Below, piece after piece: positions 11,069 through 21,339 of a stretch of 64,000 nucleotides of DNA. The position numbers were made by a program, and so were the translations under genes. The stretch's first letter is position 1. Each line of letters opens with the position of its first letter. Below the pieces are notes generated by a model, which saw only the letters and a list, made by a program, of their open reading frames with translations, was not told the origin of the DNA and did not search any database. The stretch comes from Isochrysis galbana (taxonomy: Eukaryota; Haptophyta; Isochrysidales; Isochrysidaceae): assembly GCA_018136815.1 (NCBI GenBank), contig CM030936.1, forward strand, positions 4,106,474-4,170,473, written 5' to 3'.

Positions 11069-11519
11069 AGCGTGCGCAGCCTAGCGCTAGCTCAGCAGGG
11101 CACCCAATAGCTGCTTTGCTCAATAGCAAATCCTAGTCGCCCTCGCCTTAACGGACGTCGTAGCGCATGTGTGAAAAGGGTAGCTTCCCTTTGGTGATGG
11201 GTGTGTAGCTTTCCAGTTCCAGCTATTCGTAAAGGGATGTATAGATATTGTGCAGACTGCAGCTGCACAACCCTGACAGACCCCTGGAAAGGATAAAGGA
11301 TGGTGAAGAGCTGTGTGGCCAACTGGCCAAGCCTGTGCCTCGTGCTTGCGCACGAGGTCAGTGCCGTGGCATTGTGGAGGCCCAGTCTGAAGGCTCTCCC
11401 TATGGGATGCGGCGTTTGGCCGCTTTGGTATTGTAGGAGGCTGGCCTTTTGTGGCTGGGAGGAGATGTGGAGTGTGTAGGCCATGTTGGCGCCTGCTGGT
11501 GCGCAGCTGTCTGGGGCTG

Positions 11520-11705
11520 GCACAGGCCATGGCCCGTGCGCACCCGCGTTGGGGGGGGGGGGGGGGGGGGGCTCTTGCGGGCGCTTCGGGTGTACCGCGA
11601 CGGTCAGGACCCAATCGTCCGTCGCGGCGGGGTGGGCGGCAGGGGAGGAGGAGCGGCGCGTGCTCCATGTGCCCATGACGGCCCTATCGTTTTCACGATA
11701 GTTCA
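11520..11705 (-). repeat. LINE 5'-end fragment
   Basis: On the minus strand it begins CTATCGTGAAAACGATAG, a perfect 7-bp stem, followed by a short ORF start. The same hairpin and the following GCGCGCSCC-rich leader occur at 21270-21333, at the head of the decayed LINE. A poly-G run at 11550-11570 interrupts it. Confidence 0.55.
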
Positions 11706-11749
11706 CCGTGCACACGCCTCAGAAAGAAAGACTTTCAGTAGGCCTGCTC

Positions 11750-11957
11750 TAGCCTGCCCCTTGCACCTAGCCCGTCGTAGTCGTAGTGGCCACTAGTAGT
11801 GGCCACGCGGGCCCACTCCCCGAAACCAAAGGCCAAAGGAACAAAGCGGGTAGCGTAAAGGGAGAAAGGGAGTGAGCGGGTTTGGGGTATAGTCGATGGT
11901 GTGAGTGCGATGGGACCCCAATAGCTAGCAGTTGTAGCATTCGGATGTTTTGAGCGA
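11750..11957 (+). repeat. LINE 3'-end fragment (plus orientation)
   Basis: Matches 46215-46412: both carry ccccttgcac(c/t)t(a/g)g, caaaggaac/atgaa, gggagtgag, ggggtatag and end in gtagcattcggatgtttt or gtagcctgaatcttcagatgt. It is the inverse of the sequence found at 12060 and 18330. Confidence 0.65.
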
Positions 11958-12059
11958 TCAGGCCTGGTGGGGAGAGGGGGGCGCGACGCCCCGCTTCAGC
12001 TTGCAGCACCAAGTTCGTAAATTTAGTTCTCATGTCTCATATAGTCTCATGCGGCTCAA

Positions 12060-12365
12060 AAAAAATTCTTGAAGGTGTCCGCTAAGCTACTGGTGACACA
12101 CTCTCTCTCGCGATCCCAACGCCATCGCCTATACCCCTACCGCCACTCCCCCTTCCGCTCCCCCCCTCGTTCCTTTTTCTTCGGTTTTGGGGGGTCGGCC
12201 CATGTACACTACTTTGGGCCTCGCGTTGGGGGGAGGGGTGGGGCAAGCCTCCTGGGTTTGTCCTTGGTGGCCTCGGGTTCAGTCCGTCCCTGTGTGGGGG
12301 CCCGGCCTTCCGGCCTTCCCCCGTGGATTACTCGGGTGGGGGCGCTTCGTCCACCTCGGTTTGTT
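12060..12365 (-). repeat. LINE 3'-end fragment (minus orientation)
   Basis: Starts with an oligo-A run followed by ttcttgaagg, then a C-rich part with cctttttcttcggtttt and ggtcggcc. The same blocks occur at 18325-18500, the 3' end of the minus-strand LINE. With 11750-11957 it forms an inverted pair. Confidence 0.6.
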
Positions 12366-12369
12366 GCTA

Positions 12370-12900
12370 TCCTTGATCGAGTTCTCATGTGGCTCATGTC
12401 CAACGACCAACAACTCGTCTACGACGATTGCCCCACCCCCACAGACGACTGCTTCACATCTTATGACGATTACCACACACCTTCTCAATGAGCGGCTTGT
12501 ACTTGTCGCCCGCCACGAATGTACAGTATTTTAGACACGAGACACCAAGCTAGTCATCGGTCACAGAGTCTCTCGGTCCGTACCGATTCGAGCGGTCTCA
12601 GTGAAAAACGTGAGGCCACTTCATGCCGGATCGCCGATGCTGGATCGCCGACAGAAGCTTTTGCAAAGATCTCACAGCCCCTTGAATCTAAGCGATGAAG
12701 GCCATAAGCTGCCCGCTTCTACTTCACATGGCTCAGGCTCTCTCATCACATACTCAGCTCCATTCATCCAAAGTGTGTGAGTGCCATGGCAAAACCACGC
12801 TCTATCTTGAGATGTCGAATCACAAGATTTCATTGTGACTCTCATAGATGCGCATCGGTGTCACGCACACAAAATTTCGCCTTGTCATGCAGGCTTTGTT
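12370..12900. other. no assignable gene
   Basis: Lower-GC spacer downstream of the NAD(P)-binding gene (which is on the minus strand). It probably includes that gene's 3' UTR. No repeat or coding signal stands out. Confidence 0.5.
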
Positions 12901-12916
12901 CTGAACGGCGGGCGCT

Positions 12917-13729
12917 TCACTCTGCCGTCTCCGCCCAAGGCCGGCGTGCCTGGCGAAGGAGTGCACTCAGGTCCTTTGTCGGCAATCCCCCTTCCTTGCC
13001 ATTGCACAGGGAGAAGCGAAGACCCTCCGACCGATCGATCACAGCCTGTGCGACCACCGCTGCAACATCCGCCCGCGTAATTGTAAATGCCGAGCTTGGG
13101 AGATTGTCGTCGAATCCAGTGCCTAGGGCATGCTTGCCAGGCTCACCATCAACAAGCCCGCAGGGCTTTACAACAACTGAGTTGACTCCTGAGAACCCAA
13201 GCATGGCCTCTGCATTGAGCTTCCAGAAGAGGATGGCGCCACCGCTAAACGGAGGTGGATCCGGGACAGTCGTACCCGATGAAGAAATGAGGATCGCCCG
13301 CAGAGAGCTGAGCTCCTTTCCTGCAGCCCGACCGGTCGCTAGTGCCGCCACCTGATTCTCGACGCCGATGAACTCAACTGCCGCCATCTCCTTTTCCGAT
13401 AGCTTGGAATTGGCGCCTGCGGCGATGACGAGGGTGTCGAGCCCGCGTGCCGGTTCCAGAAGCGACGTCTTGTTCGTCACGTCGCCCACGTAGATGCCTT
13501 CGCTCGCGTCGCACCGCACGCAGTGCAGCACGTGTCGCGCTTTGGTCACATTGCGCACAAGGGCTCGCACCTCAGCGACGCGCGCATCGGCCTGGAGCAG
13601 CTTGTATACTATCGAGCCAGTGCGACCCGCCGCACCCGTCACCAGGACTCGTAGCCCCTCCTTCCCATCCTCTGCTGCCCCCGTCGCCGCCGCGGCGGCC
13701 AGCAGCGCAAGCACCGCGAGCGGCCGCAT
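12917..13729 (-). CDS. atypical short-chain dehydrogenase / NAD(P)-binding protein with signal peptide
   Basis: A single-exon frame of 270 codons from the chosen start. It opens MRPLAVLALLAAAAATGAA, a typical signal peptide, then RVLVTGAAGRTGSIVYKLLQ, a glycine-rich Rossmann nucleotide-binding loop, and VRALVRN, where NAD(P)H-specific members place a basic residue. Further on are VYVGDVTN-like, LVIAAGA and ISSSG stretches typical of NmrA-type and At5g02240-type atypical SDRs. The open frame extends 35 codons further upstream (to 13834), but that part is Arg/Gly-rich and lies before the signal peptide, so I start at 13729. The usual YxxxK catalytic pair is not obvious; an FWKLNAEAML segment sits near its place. 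Substrate unknown. The signal peptide puts it in the secretory route or, in a complex alga, possibly the plastid. Confidence 0.85.
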   Translation of the reverse strand: MRPLAVLALLAAAAATGAAEDGKEGLRVLVTGAAGRTGSIVYKLLQADARVAEVRALVRNVTKARHVLHCVRCDASEGIYVGDVTNKTSLLEPARGLDTLVIAAGANSKLSEKEMAAVEFIGVENQVAALATGRAAGKELSSLRAILISSSGTTVPDPPPFSGGAILFWKLNAEAMLGFSGVNSVVVKPCGLVDGEPGKHALGTGFDDNLPSSAFTITRADVAAVVAQAVIDRSEGLRFSLCNGKEGGLPTKDLSALLRQARRPWAETAE

Positions 13730-13834
13730 ACGGTCGCAAGGCGGCGGCGCTCGATCTCGCCGGCTCCCTCCGCCCGATTCGGCTCGAACTGCTCCTCGAT
13801 CTCCGTATTTTGTATTTTGTATTTTGTGTGCCAC

Positions 13835-14920
13835 TGGGGACTCGAGGGCTTCAGAGAGACCTCCCGTTGCTATTTTCAGGTGAAAGGCCTATCTCCTATC
13901 TCACCAAAAAGCAGTAGAGCCTAGAGTAGAGTAGGAGGACTCGGACTCGTCGGAAGCTTCCTTCGTTCGGCTCCATCTGCCACCACTCTAGCCTGTCTGT
14001 ATAATACTGTAATATGAGAGTAATACTGCTACTCACCTACTAGTTCGGTGTTTATTGCCTCACACGTGGACCTCCTGGTAGGAGTCACGATATCTCGCGA
14101 CCTCTACAATTCTGTACTACTCGACCCCCCCCCCCCCTCCCCCACACCCTGTAAAGATGGAGGACTCTAGTATCACAAGAATAAACTATGTGGCCGAAGA
14201 CCTTCGGGCTCTCTCTCTCCTCCTCTCTGCTCTACAACACCCCTCACGCAGAGGAAGGTGAGGTCGCCACATGGGTCTCTTCCCCTCCCATCTTCACCCC
14301 ACCCCACGCCCCCATCCCCGACTCCATCCCTGCCTCTCCATCGACTTCTCCCGCTGTGCCTCTTCTCTCAAACTCCTCCCCTTGCTCTCCTTCTACATCC
14401 GCCCCTTCCTGCCTCCCTCCTTCTTCCCCCCGTCCCCCCTCTTCTCTCAAACACGAGCGGGGATTGGAGAGCTCTGATGATGGGGAATGTGAGGCACTTC
14501 GCCTTCCCACATCATAAGGTGCGCCGCCTTGACTTCTTTCGCGCACGCGCCAGAGAAAGGTAATGCGGAACGGGAGGCAGCTCCGCCTCATCTGCTCTGA
14601 TGCCGACCAGTCTTTTGCTACATTGTGGTGGGGAGCAGCGGCTGTGGGTGTGCACATCGATTTGGACTCGGCATCATGCTCATCCTGACCCCCCCCCCTC
14701 ACACAGCTGCCTCGCTGCTACTCAGCTCTTTCACCTACACCCCTCGCTCATTCCCTGGCTTAATTCCCTTCAGTGTCATCTCGCCCGCACCAATACAAAT
14801 GGCCTTATCGCACAGATCCTCGCGGCAACTCAGCCACTGACACACTGAAAGCACTCCCAACAATCCTCCACCACAGTCGCCACCCCCTTCTCTGCGACAT
14901 TGGCCTCATTCTGACCAACT
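13835..14920. other. intergenic, low complexity
   Basis: Contains C runs (14126-14140, 14690) and pyrimidine-rich sequence at 14280-14450. Open frames here are compositional. It separates the minus-strand dehydrogenase from the plus-strand MDP-1 gene, so it should hold both promoters; no TATA box is obvious. Confidence 0.5.
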
Positions 14921-15022
14921 TTGGACCAAATGCTGCAGTCGCGCGACCCCGAAATTGACATGTCACTTCTTGTCGGTGTGGCGGGCCTTGCGCTTGGTGG
15001 GTTGCGCACGCCGAGCGTGCGC

Positions 15023-16354
15023 ATGTGTGAGCCGCCGTCACTTCCACGCCCTGAGCTCTGTGTACTTGATCTGGATATGTGCATTTGGAGGCCAGAAATT
15101 TGAGTCAGCGCCTCGAAACGCACGCGTATCGAATGCTCTTCTTGGGCGCGGTTGCCGCTGATGCTGCTGACACCCTCGCCCTTCACGTCTTGCGCCATGC
15201 ACTGACCATGAACTCTTCACACTGCACTGTGTCCGTTCAGGTACACCTTGTGGGGTATGTGCTAAAGCACAGTGGCAAGTGCTTGGTGGAGTGATTGCAT
15301 GGCCATAGCGAACGAGAGCTATTTCAATGGAGAGTAGAGACCCAAGCGTGCTCGCCATCTTCGTCTTTGCCAGCGCTCTCACCTTTGCTATGTCCCACGC
15401 CTAGATGTACCCAAAGAGCGCGATGCGGTAAGGGGTGATCTCGGCGGCCGCGGCGATGGTGTCGTTGGCGTGATGAGTGGAGTCGACAAAATCGCGATAT
15501 TCCCCGGCGCACTGCGCGCCCTCCAGGTTTGCCTTCAAGCTAAGCTTGTTGCCACGTCTATGTGCGTCTAACGCCTGGCTGCACAACTTTCCCCCGCTTG
15601 CGTGCACTTGTGTACTTCATCGCAATATCCTCCTCCTTGCATGGAACAGGAAGTGCATGATGGCGTCCATGGCGAAATGCGGCTGGCGGTAGCTTCATCT
15701 GCAGATACGCCGCGAGCAGTAGAGATCGGGAAAGCGGCGATGAAGATTCTCGAGGTGATGACTCACCGGGTGCGAACGATAGATGTGTGTAAGGGGTACA
15801 TCCATTTACACCTAGCGCTCCCTTTGGGATTTGCCAGATCGTGCCTGGTACGACATTCTACGACGTATTGATGCGCGGTTGGGAGCCAGGATACGAGGGA
15901 CATTTGCAAGTTGGACGCTCGCCGCCACTGTCATCGGACAAGTCGAAGACGCACTTCCCAATCCTCAAAGAAGCGACAGGTGTATGGGAGTTGAAGCTAA
16001 CTGAGTGCTTGTTGAGATTGGTGGACGAGGCAATTAGCGTTCGACCGATGAGGTTGCAATGCGACCGTACATTCCGTAGGGCGAAAGCTGCACTATTCCC
16101 AAGTTCCTGCCCATGCCCTGCACCGCTCTGGATCTACCGAAAATAATCCCCAATCATGTTCCGGTCTTTGTTCACATTTCGTCTCAGGTGTGCCCTACGA
16201 GCAAATGCTCTTCTTCGACGACTCTGCGTGGTCCGATCATTGCGCGATGGTGGAGCGGGCATGCCCAGGCGTGGTCACTCAGCGCACGCCACGTGGCATG
16301 CAGTACGATGAATGGCAGCGAGGCCTCCACAAATTTGCCGACGCGAGGAGTTAG
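15023..16354 (+). CDS. magnesium-dependent phosphatase-1 (MDP-1) family HAD phosphatase, five exons
   Basis: Exons proposed: 15023-15101, 15405-15526, 15650-15754, 15838-15979 and 16188-16354, totalling 615 bases, 204 residues, close to MDP-1 length. HAD motifs appear in order: motif I ELCVLDLDMCIW (exon 1), the family block GDLGGRGDGVVGV then IFPGALRALQ (exon 2), motif II MRLAVASSADTPRAVEIG (exon 3), motif III SSDKSKTHFPILKEATG (exon 4) and motif IV MLFFDDSAWSDHC (exon 5), then TQRTPRG and a stop. Known MDP-1 enzymes dephosphorylate protein tyrosine or sugar/fructosamine phosphates. Introns 2-4 are GT..CAG and keep phase exactly. Intron 1 (15102-15404) would start GA instead of GT: the frame meets TGA at 15101-15103, and the only join that keeps frame uses T|GAGTCA..CTAG|AT. 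A micro-exon or a broken gene are alternatives. Confidence 0.85.
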
Positions 16355-16648
16355 CTATTGCTGTAACTACAACACACTTCTGGTCTCAGAACTCACCTTC
16401 AGCATACGACGGGTAATTTTTGATATATGGCGATGACCAAGCAACATAGCATTCCGGAAGCATTCGGCAATCTTCAGCAATGCTGTGGCTTTTGCTAACC
16501 ACTTTACCACCACCACTTACCACCACTATATCATCCCCATCCTTTGTACGCGATCGCACCTTTTGGGTGCGTGTGCTTCTTTATTAGCTTGGTCATCGCA
16601 GCGTTTCCCCCCGGGTAAGGCGGCAGAGTTTCTTTCTTGCCTCCCCAC

Positions 16649-16995
16649 AACTAAGTTTATACTTAGTTCGCCCATGGGGGGGCACGAGCCCCCCTCTCTC
16701 TCCACTCCTCCCCTGCCATGGGGGAGGAACCACCCACTCTCCTGGCACGCCTGATGGCTTGCCAGGAGCACACAGTCCTGCTGACCTATTCCTCTCCCCA
16801 CAGGCCCGCCTGACTCGCCCGCCCTGGCCCGTCGTGGCCTGCCCATCCCTCTGACCAGCCCCTCCTTCCCCTGGGCCCCCTTGATCAGGACCCCCCAGCC
16901 AGCTCCAGTCGACTGGCAGGGGCTCGAGAGCCAGCGAGGGAGAGGCAGGAGGGGCCAGGGCCATGCCCCAGCCTCACCTGCCCCCCACGAGATAT
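16649..16995 (-). repeat. hairpin-ended repeat, family A, truncated copy
   Basis: Begins (on +) aactaagtttatacttagtt, a terminal foldback, then cgcccatggggggg and the second foldback ggggcacgagcccc. The body (ggcttgccaggag, ccagcgagggagaggcagg, ggccagggcc) matches 51169-51802 and, inverted, 17480-18153. It stops near 16990. Confidence 0.85.
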
Positions 16996-16999
16996 CTTG

Positions 17000-17400
17000 G
17001 GACCGGAGAATGTTTTGGACGAATCTTCCTGCCGTCGGCCGAGGAGAGGCGGACGGAGAGAGAGAGAGAGAGAGTCTCGCAGAGCGACTGCAGAACGAGA
17101 AGTCGAAGTCATGCCGGTTTATTACCTTAAACGAGCCAACAATTATAGTGACAGCAAAAACAAAATTCGAATCGCAAATTTCGAGACCAAAATCTGCAAA
17201 CCTGGACTTGAGACCATGGGGAATCCGAATCTGTGTGTCTTGTGCGTCAGTGGTAACACGGGGAACTGTTCAATTGTAATTGTGAGCGCGTACCTTACAC
17301 GAATATTCATGCCTACAGCCTTCAGATGGGCAGGAATACAACAAAAGCAGGCGACAAGGAAGGCGACAAAGGAGGCGAGGGCAAAGAGGGCGAATGTAAT
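17000..17400. other. no assignable gene
   Basis: Lower-GC stretch. A minus-strand frame (17143-17433) contains a hydrophobic segment, ITFALFALASFVAFLVAC, that could be a membrane exon. No family is recognised. A gag-type purine tract lies at 17050-17080. Confidence 0.35.
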
Positions 17401-17404
17401 TAAA

Positions 17405-18153
17405 TTAAACCTTTTAATAGTCTCACCGCGCACGCAGCCGTGGACCCTCTACTTTCTACTCACGTAGGAAAACTTTCTACACCCCCACGCTCCCAGCCCT
17501 TCTCCCCCCGCCATCAGGCGGCTCCCCCCGTGCACTACTAGGGGGATTGGGGTGAAGGGCTTAGATATGGTCCGGTGGCCCGCGCCTCCCCCCGGTGATC
17601 TGTTCCCTCTCTTCCTCCTGTGTCTCCGAGTGGGCGGCGACCTCAGTCCCGACTTATCCTGTAAACAGGTGCGGGACTTACCTATTTTTCGGTGGGCGGA
17701 GCTCCGCTCCGCCCACCCCCTTCTCCGCGCTCTCTCTCCCCTCTCCTGCGGCACGCGCGATGGCGCGCCTGCGGCAGGCCTGCAGCTGCCCATTGGCGAC
17801 CCTGGAGGCTCATGGAGGCCAGCTCAGGGGGCAGAGGAGGCTGGGGCTGGGCCCTGGCCTCCCCTGCCTCTCCCTCGCTGGCGCTCCTGAGCCTCAGGGG
17901 CCCCCACGCTGCACCTGTCTGCCTGTCGAACAGGGGGGGAGGAGGGGTTGGAGCAATGGGCTGGCCACGCCGGGCCAGGATGGGCGAATCAGGCGAGCCT
18001 GTCAGTGGGAGAGAGGGTCAGCAGGGCAGTGGCCTCCTGGCAAGCCATCAGGCGTGCCAGGAGGATGGGTGGTTCCTCCCCCATGGCGGGGGAGGAGTGG
18101 AGAGAGGGGGGGGCTCGTGCCCCCCCATGGGCGAGCTAAGTATAAACTTAGTT
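17405..18153 (+). mobile_element. hairpin-ended repeat, family A, near-complete copy
   Basis: About 750 bases matching, inverted, 51169-52340. Shared landmarks in order: gtctcaccgc, gagggtccacgg (inverse strand in the other copy), gtgcactactaggggg, gtcccgact, ctgtaaacaggtgcgggact, cacccccttctccgcgctc, ctgcctgtcgaacagg, gccatcaggcgtgccaggag, ggggctcgtgcccc, and the terminal foldback agctaagtataaacttagtt. There is no protein with a recognisable domain and no poly-A. It is non-autonomous; the transposition mechanism is unknown. Confidence 0.8.
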
Positions 18154-19521
18154 GAGGGCGAATGTAGGATGATGCGACGGTGACTAGTCTACAAGGAGGG
18201 GACATAGAAACGCAGACGACTTCTAAAACGAAAAGGTTGATCGCGGATGTGCGACAGAATTAGTTCGAAGTTGGGCTCTCCGGGCCTTACTCGGAGACGT
18301 TCCAATGGGCTCAGCGGGATAAAAAAACTTCTGAAGATTCTGGGCTACACACCTACTATTTGCGGGACTTCCCTTCGCTAACTACATCGCCCTTATCTTC
18401 CCTCCCTCCACCTCTTCCCCTGCCCCCCTTCTTTCCTTTTTCTTCGGTTTCCGGGGTCCGGCCTCGGTGCACTACCTGAGGCCTGGTTCAGAGTGTGGGG
18501 TCCGGGCAGGCTTTTTGGATTTGTCGTTGTTGTCGCGCGTGCCTGTCTGGTCTCGCTTTTGTTTGTCTGGGTTGTGGCCAGGTTCCTTGTCTCTAGCAGC
18601 AGCTTTGAGTGGTGTGGTGGTGTTTCAATCTTCTTGGTTCCCTTGGTCCTTGGTCCCCTCGACAACGACAACGTGTGCGATCCTCAGCTTGGTAGCTAGT
18701 TCCACTAGTTCCGCGCTGGGCTTTAGTCCGCCTTTGTCGTTCTTATTGAAAACGGGTCTCAATTCGTTTATATCTATCCTTTTCTTAGGCTGTCTTCCCA
18801 TGCCCGCTTGGGCGGTTCTCGCCAAGTCGGTTTCTTGTGCGAAGAGGAGTGCTTTGCTGAGCGTGGTGTACCTCTCTACTATTCTCATTAGTATTGTTTC
18901 TTCCGAGAAGTTAATGCCGTCGTAATGTATCCTGTAGAAGTCCGTGATTATGTATCTCCACGCTAGTAGGTATAGTACGTATATCGCTTTCGGGGCGTCT
19001 CCCCTCGGGTAGATGAATAGGTTGTCTATTATGGTTTCTTCTCTGCTCCTTCCTATCTTGGGTGAGAAGCGTGCGACTTTATTCAGCTTGTCTAGGATAT
19101 TGGTTATCCCGGGGCATTCTCCTAGGTGCGTCGAGGATTCATCTGTCTCCCCACATATGCGGCACGTATTGGCTCTGTCTGGGAATCGGTTGTACGTGCC
19201 CACTCGCCTGTGTGTAATGTGTTTGAAGTGTAGATGTATGTCCCGCGCCGTTACCATTGGCGAGGTGTATAGCTTCGCCAGGTGCGCCCATGTGTCCTCG
19301 GGTATTTGGAGTTTTTCCTCCCATTTGTTCGGCCCTGTGAGGCGCTTGCGTTTGCGGTCCTTTCTCTGGAGGGCTTCGGTTAGGTGTTCTACTTCGGTGC
19401 CGTCCAGCGGCGTTTTTTCGTCTAGCGTGTACTCGTCCGCTAGCGGGTATTCTAGTCTTTTGTTGGTTTTGTAACCTTCCCCCCATTGTGCCGGTGGGTA
19501 TGTGTCTAGGTTCGTGGGGAA

Positions 19522-19985
19522 CCTACTTTTATAAGTGGGGGTCAATGGGGGCCTCGCGCCCCCCTCTCTCCATCGCGGACACCCCCCGGGGTGGGCCCGT
19601 ACAATCAACCCCAGCCCCTGCCCTCTGGCAGGGGCTGGGCAATCAACACTCTGGCCCAGACCCCTAGTGGGCGCGGGCCGTGACTCGCACTCCCACGCCC
19701 AGCATGGGCCTGCCCTCGAGCTGACTCCCCCCCCATCCTTGGTCGCCAGGCAGACAGAGGGCTTCGGGCGGCTCCCAGGGCCAGCGAGGCAAGCGTGGGA
19801 GAGGCAGGAGGGGCCAGGGGCTGAGCCCCAGCCTCCACTGCCCCCTGAGCTGCCCTGGCTGGCCCTCTGAGAGCCCCCAAAGGGCCTCTGAGAGCAGGCC
19901 GTGGCGCGCCGCATGGCGACGCGCCGCAGGGACAGAGGTGGAGGAGAACGGAGAGAGGGAGAGGGGGGGTTTTGCACCCCCCCCG
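19522..19985 (-). repeat. hairpin-ended repeat, family B, inside the LINE
   Basis: Begins (on +) cctacttttataagtgg, a terminal foldback, then caatgggggcctcgcgcccc with a second foldback. It matches 45541-45950 through atcaacc(c/t)cagcccctgcc, ccagcgaggc and ccctgagctgcccc. It sits exactly where the LINE lost its reverse transcriptase, so insertion may have accompanied the deletion. The right boundary is approximate. Confidence 0.75.
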
Positions 19986-20189
19986 ATGGAGTGCGGTGAG
20001 AAACGGGATCTTCTACACAGTTGAAATCGCCTCCCATAAGGGAGTCGCATTCTCTTCCCACGGGCGGGTTTGTCCTTAGCGATTCTATTTGCGTGGCCCT
20101 CAAACTGGGCGTGGCGCTCAGATATATAGATATTAGTTCCAACTCCTTAGAATCTATTACGCATCTAACTCGTAGGCATCTGCCTTCGA

Positions 20190-20735
20190 TCGGGCGCGAT
20201 TGGCGTGGCTGTGAGGGCGGGATGCCGCGATATGGTGCGCGATGCGGCATCTACTCGGTGAGCGGGCACAAGAACGGCCTCGTGGCGCCGCCGGTCGCGG
20301 GTCGAAGTTGGGCGCTCACGGTGCGTCTTGGGGGCGTGACGTCGTCATCACCGGCGCCCGCAAAGGGCTGATTTCGACGCGGTGTGCGGGGGCGGCGGGC
20401 GCGATTGGTGTTGGTGTGGCTGTGAGGGCGGGATGTCGCGATATGGTGCGCGATGCGGCATCTACTCGGTGAGCGGGCACAAGAACGGCCTCGTGGCGCC
20501 GCCGGTCGCGGGTCGAAGTTGGGCGCTCACGGTGCGTCTTGGGGGCGTGACGTCGTCATCACCGGCGCCCGCAAAGGGCTGATTTCGACGCGGTGCGCGG
20601 GGGCGGCGGGCGCGATTGGCGTGGCTGTGAGGGCGGGATGCCGCGATATGGTGCGTGATGCGGCATCTACTCGGTGAGCGGGCACAAGAACGGCCTCGTG
20701 GCGCCGCCGGTCGCGGGTCGAAGTTGGGCTCTCTA
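20190..20735. repeat. tandem monomers of about 205 bp (2.6 copies)
   Basis: Units beginning near 20196, 20397 and 20609 share ggcatctactcggtgagcgg, cgtggcgccgccggtcgcgg and gacgtcgtcatcaccggcgc. They lie upstream of the LINE endonuclease fragment on the minus strand, like promoter monomers of some LINE 5' UTRs. That role is inference. Confidence 0.85.
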
Positions 20736-21339
20736 TCCCTTGGCGATTTTAGCGTTGAGCGTCTTCATAGTTTTTGTGATAATTACGTACACGTTCAAGT
20801 CCATGAAATCATAGAAGTATTGTATTGCGGTGCGTACAGAACCAGGCTGTATCGACCGTGTTTGCTGGTGATGACCATGGCTTCGTAATGCGCTGCGAGA
20901 GGCGCGCTTGAAGGCCATCGATAAAATTATACCGGAGGGGGCCCGTTGTATATTTCTGCGCGGCTGTCAGAGGCCTGAAATTGAGTATTTTTCGAAAATT
21001 TTGCCGGAGGACCCCGGATTTTTTTTGCTGATCTCTCATACCAGAACCTATAGGGAGCTTATTTAGGTCCTCGTTTGCCCATTACCGATGGTGCCCTTCG
21101 CACCCCCCTAGTGAGTGACCGGGCTACCAGCATGCTGGTCGTGCTCTCGCTGTTCTCAGTGGTGCGCGGGCACGGCCCGATGGCTTCTGTGCCCACCTGG
21201 CTGGGGGGGTCGTCCTGGTGCGGTCGCTTCGGCGACAGCGGCGTGTCCATGAAAGCTTCGTCCATCGCGGCGAGGGCCGCGGCAGCGAGGGCGGGAGGCG
21301 GCGCGCGCTCCATGACCCTATCGTTTTAACGATAGTTGC

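Larger units (their letters stand above)
18320..21335 (-). mobile_element. decayed LINE (non-LTR retrotransposon) without reverse transcriptase
   Basis: Read on the minus strand. It starts with the hairpin CTATCGTTAAAACGATAG (about 21333) and an ORF1-like start MERAPPPALAAAALAAMDEA (21313). Tandem monomers lie at 20190-20735. Next is an endonuclease fragment (20250-19985: LISIYLSATPSLRATQIESL and LMGGDFNCVEDP, the GDFN motif of AP-type endonucleases). After an inserted repeat (19985-19522) comes the C-terminal part with a CCHC knuckle, CRICGETDESSTHLGEC, and a closing stretch to 18625. The roughly 500-residue reverse transcriptase expected between endonuclease and knuckle is absent. The 3' UTR runs to an oligo-T tail at 18325. 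Confidence 0.75.

Noticed and set aside
18625-20250. A single 541-codon protein on the minus strand
   Set aside because: It is a chance read-through of a LINE endonuclease fragment, an inserted repeat and the LINE C-terminal part. The middle third is repeat DNA without protein character.
20242-20888. Repeated small frames starting MRHLLGERAQERPRG
   Set aside because: Copies of one frame within the 205-bp tandem monomers; no sign of coding.
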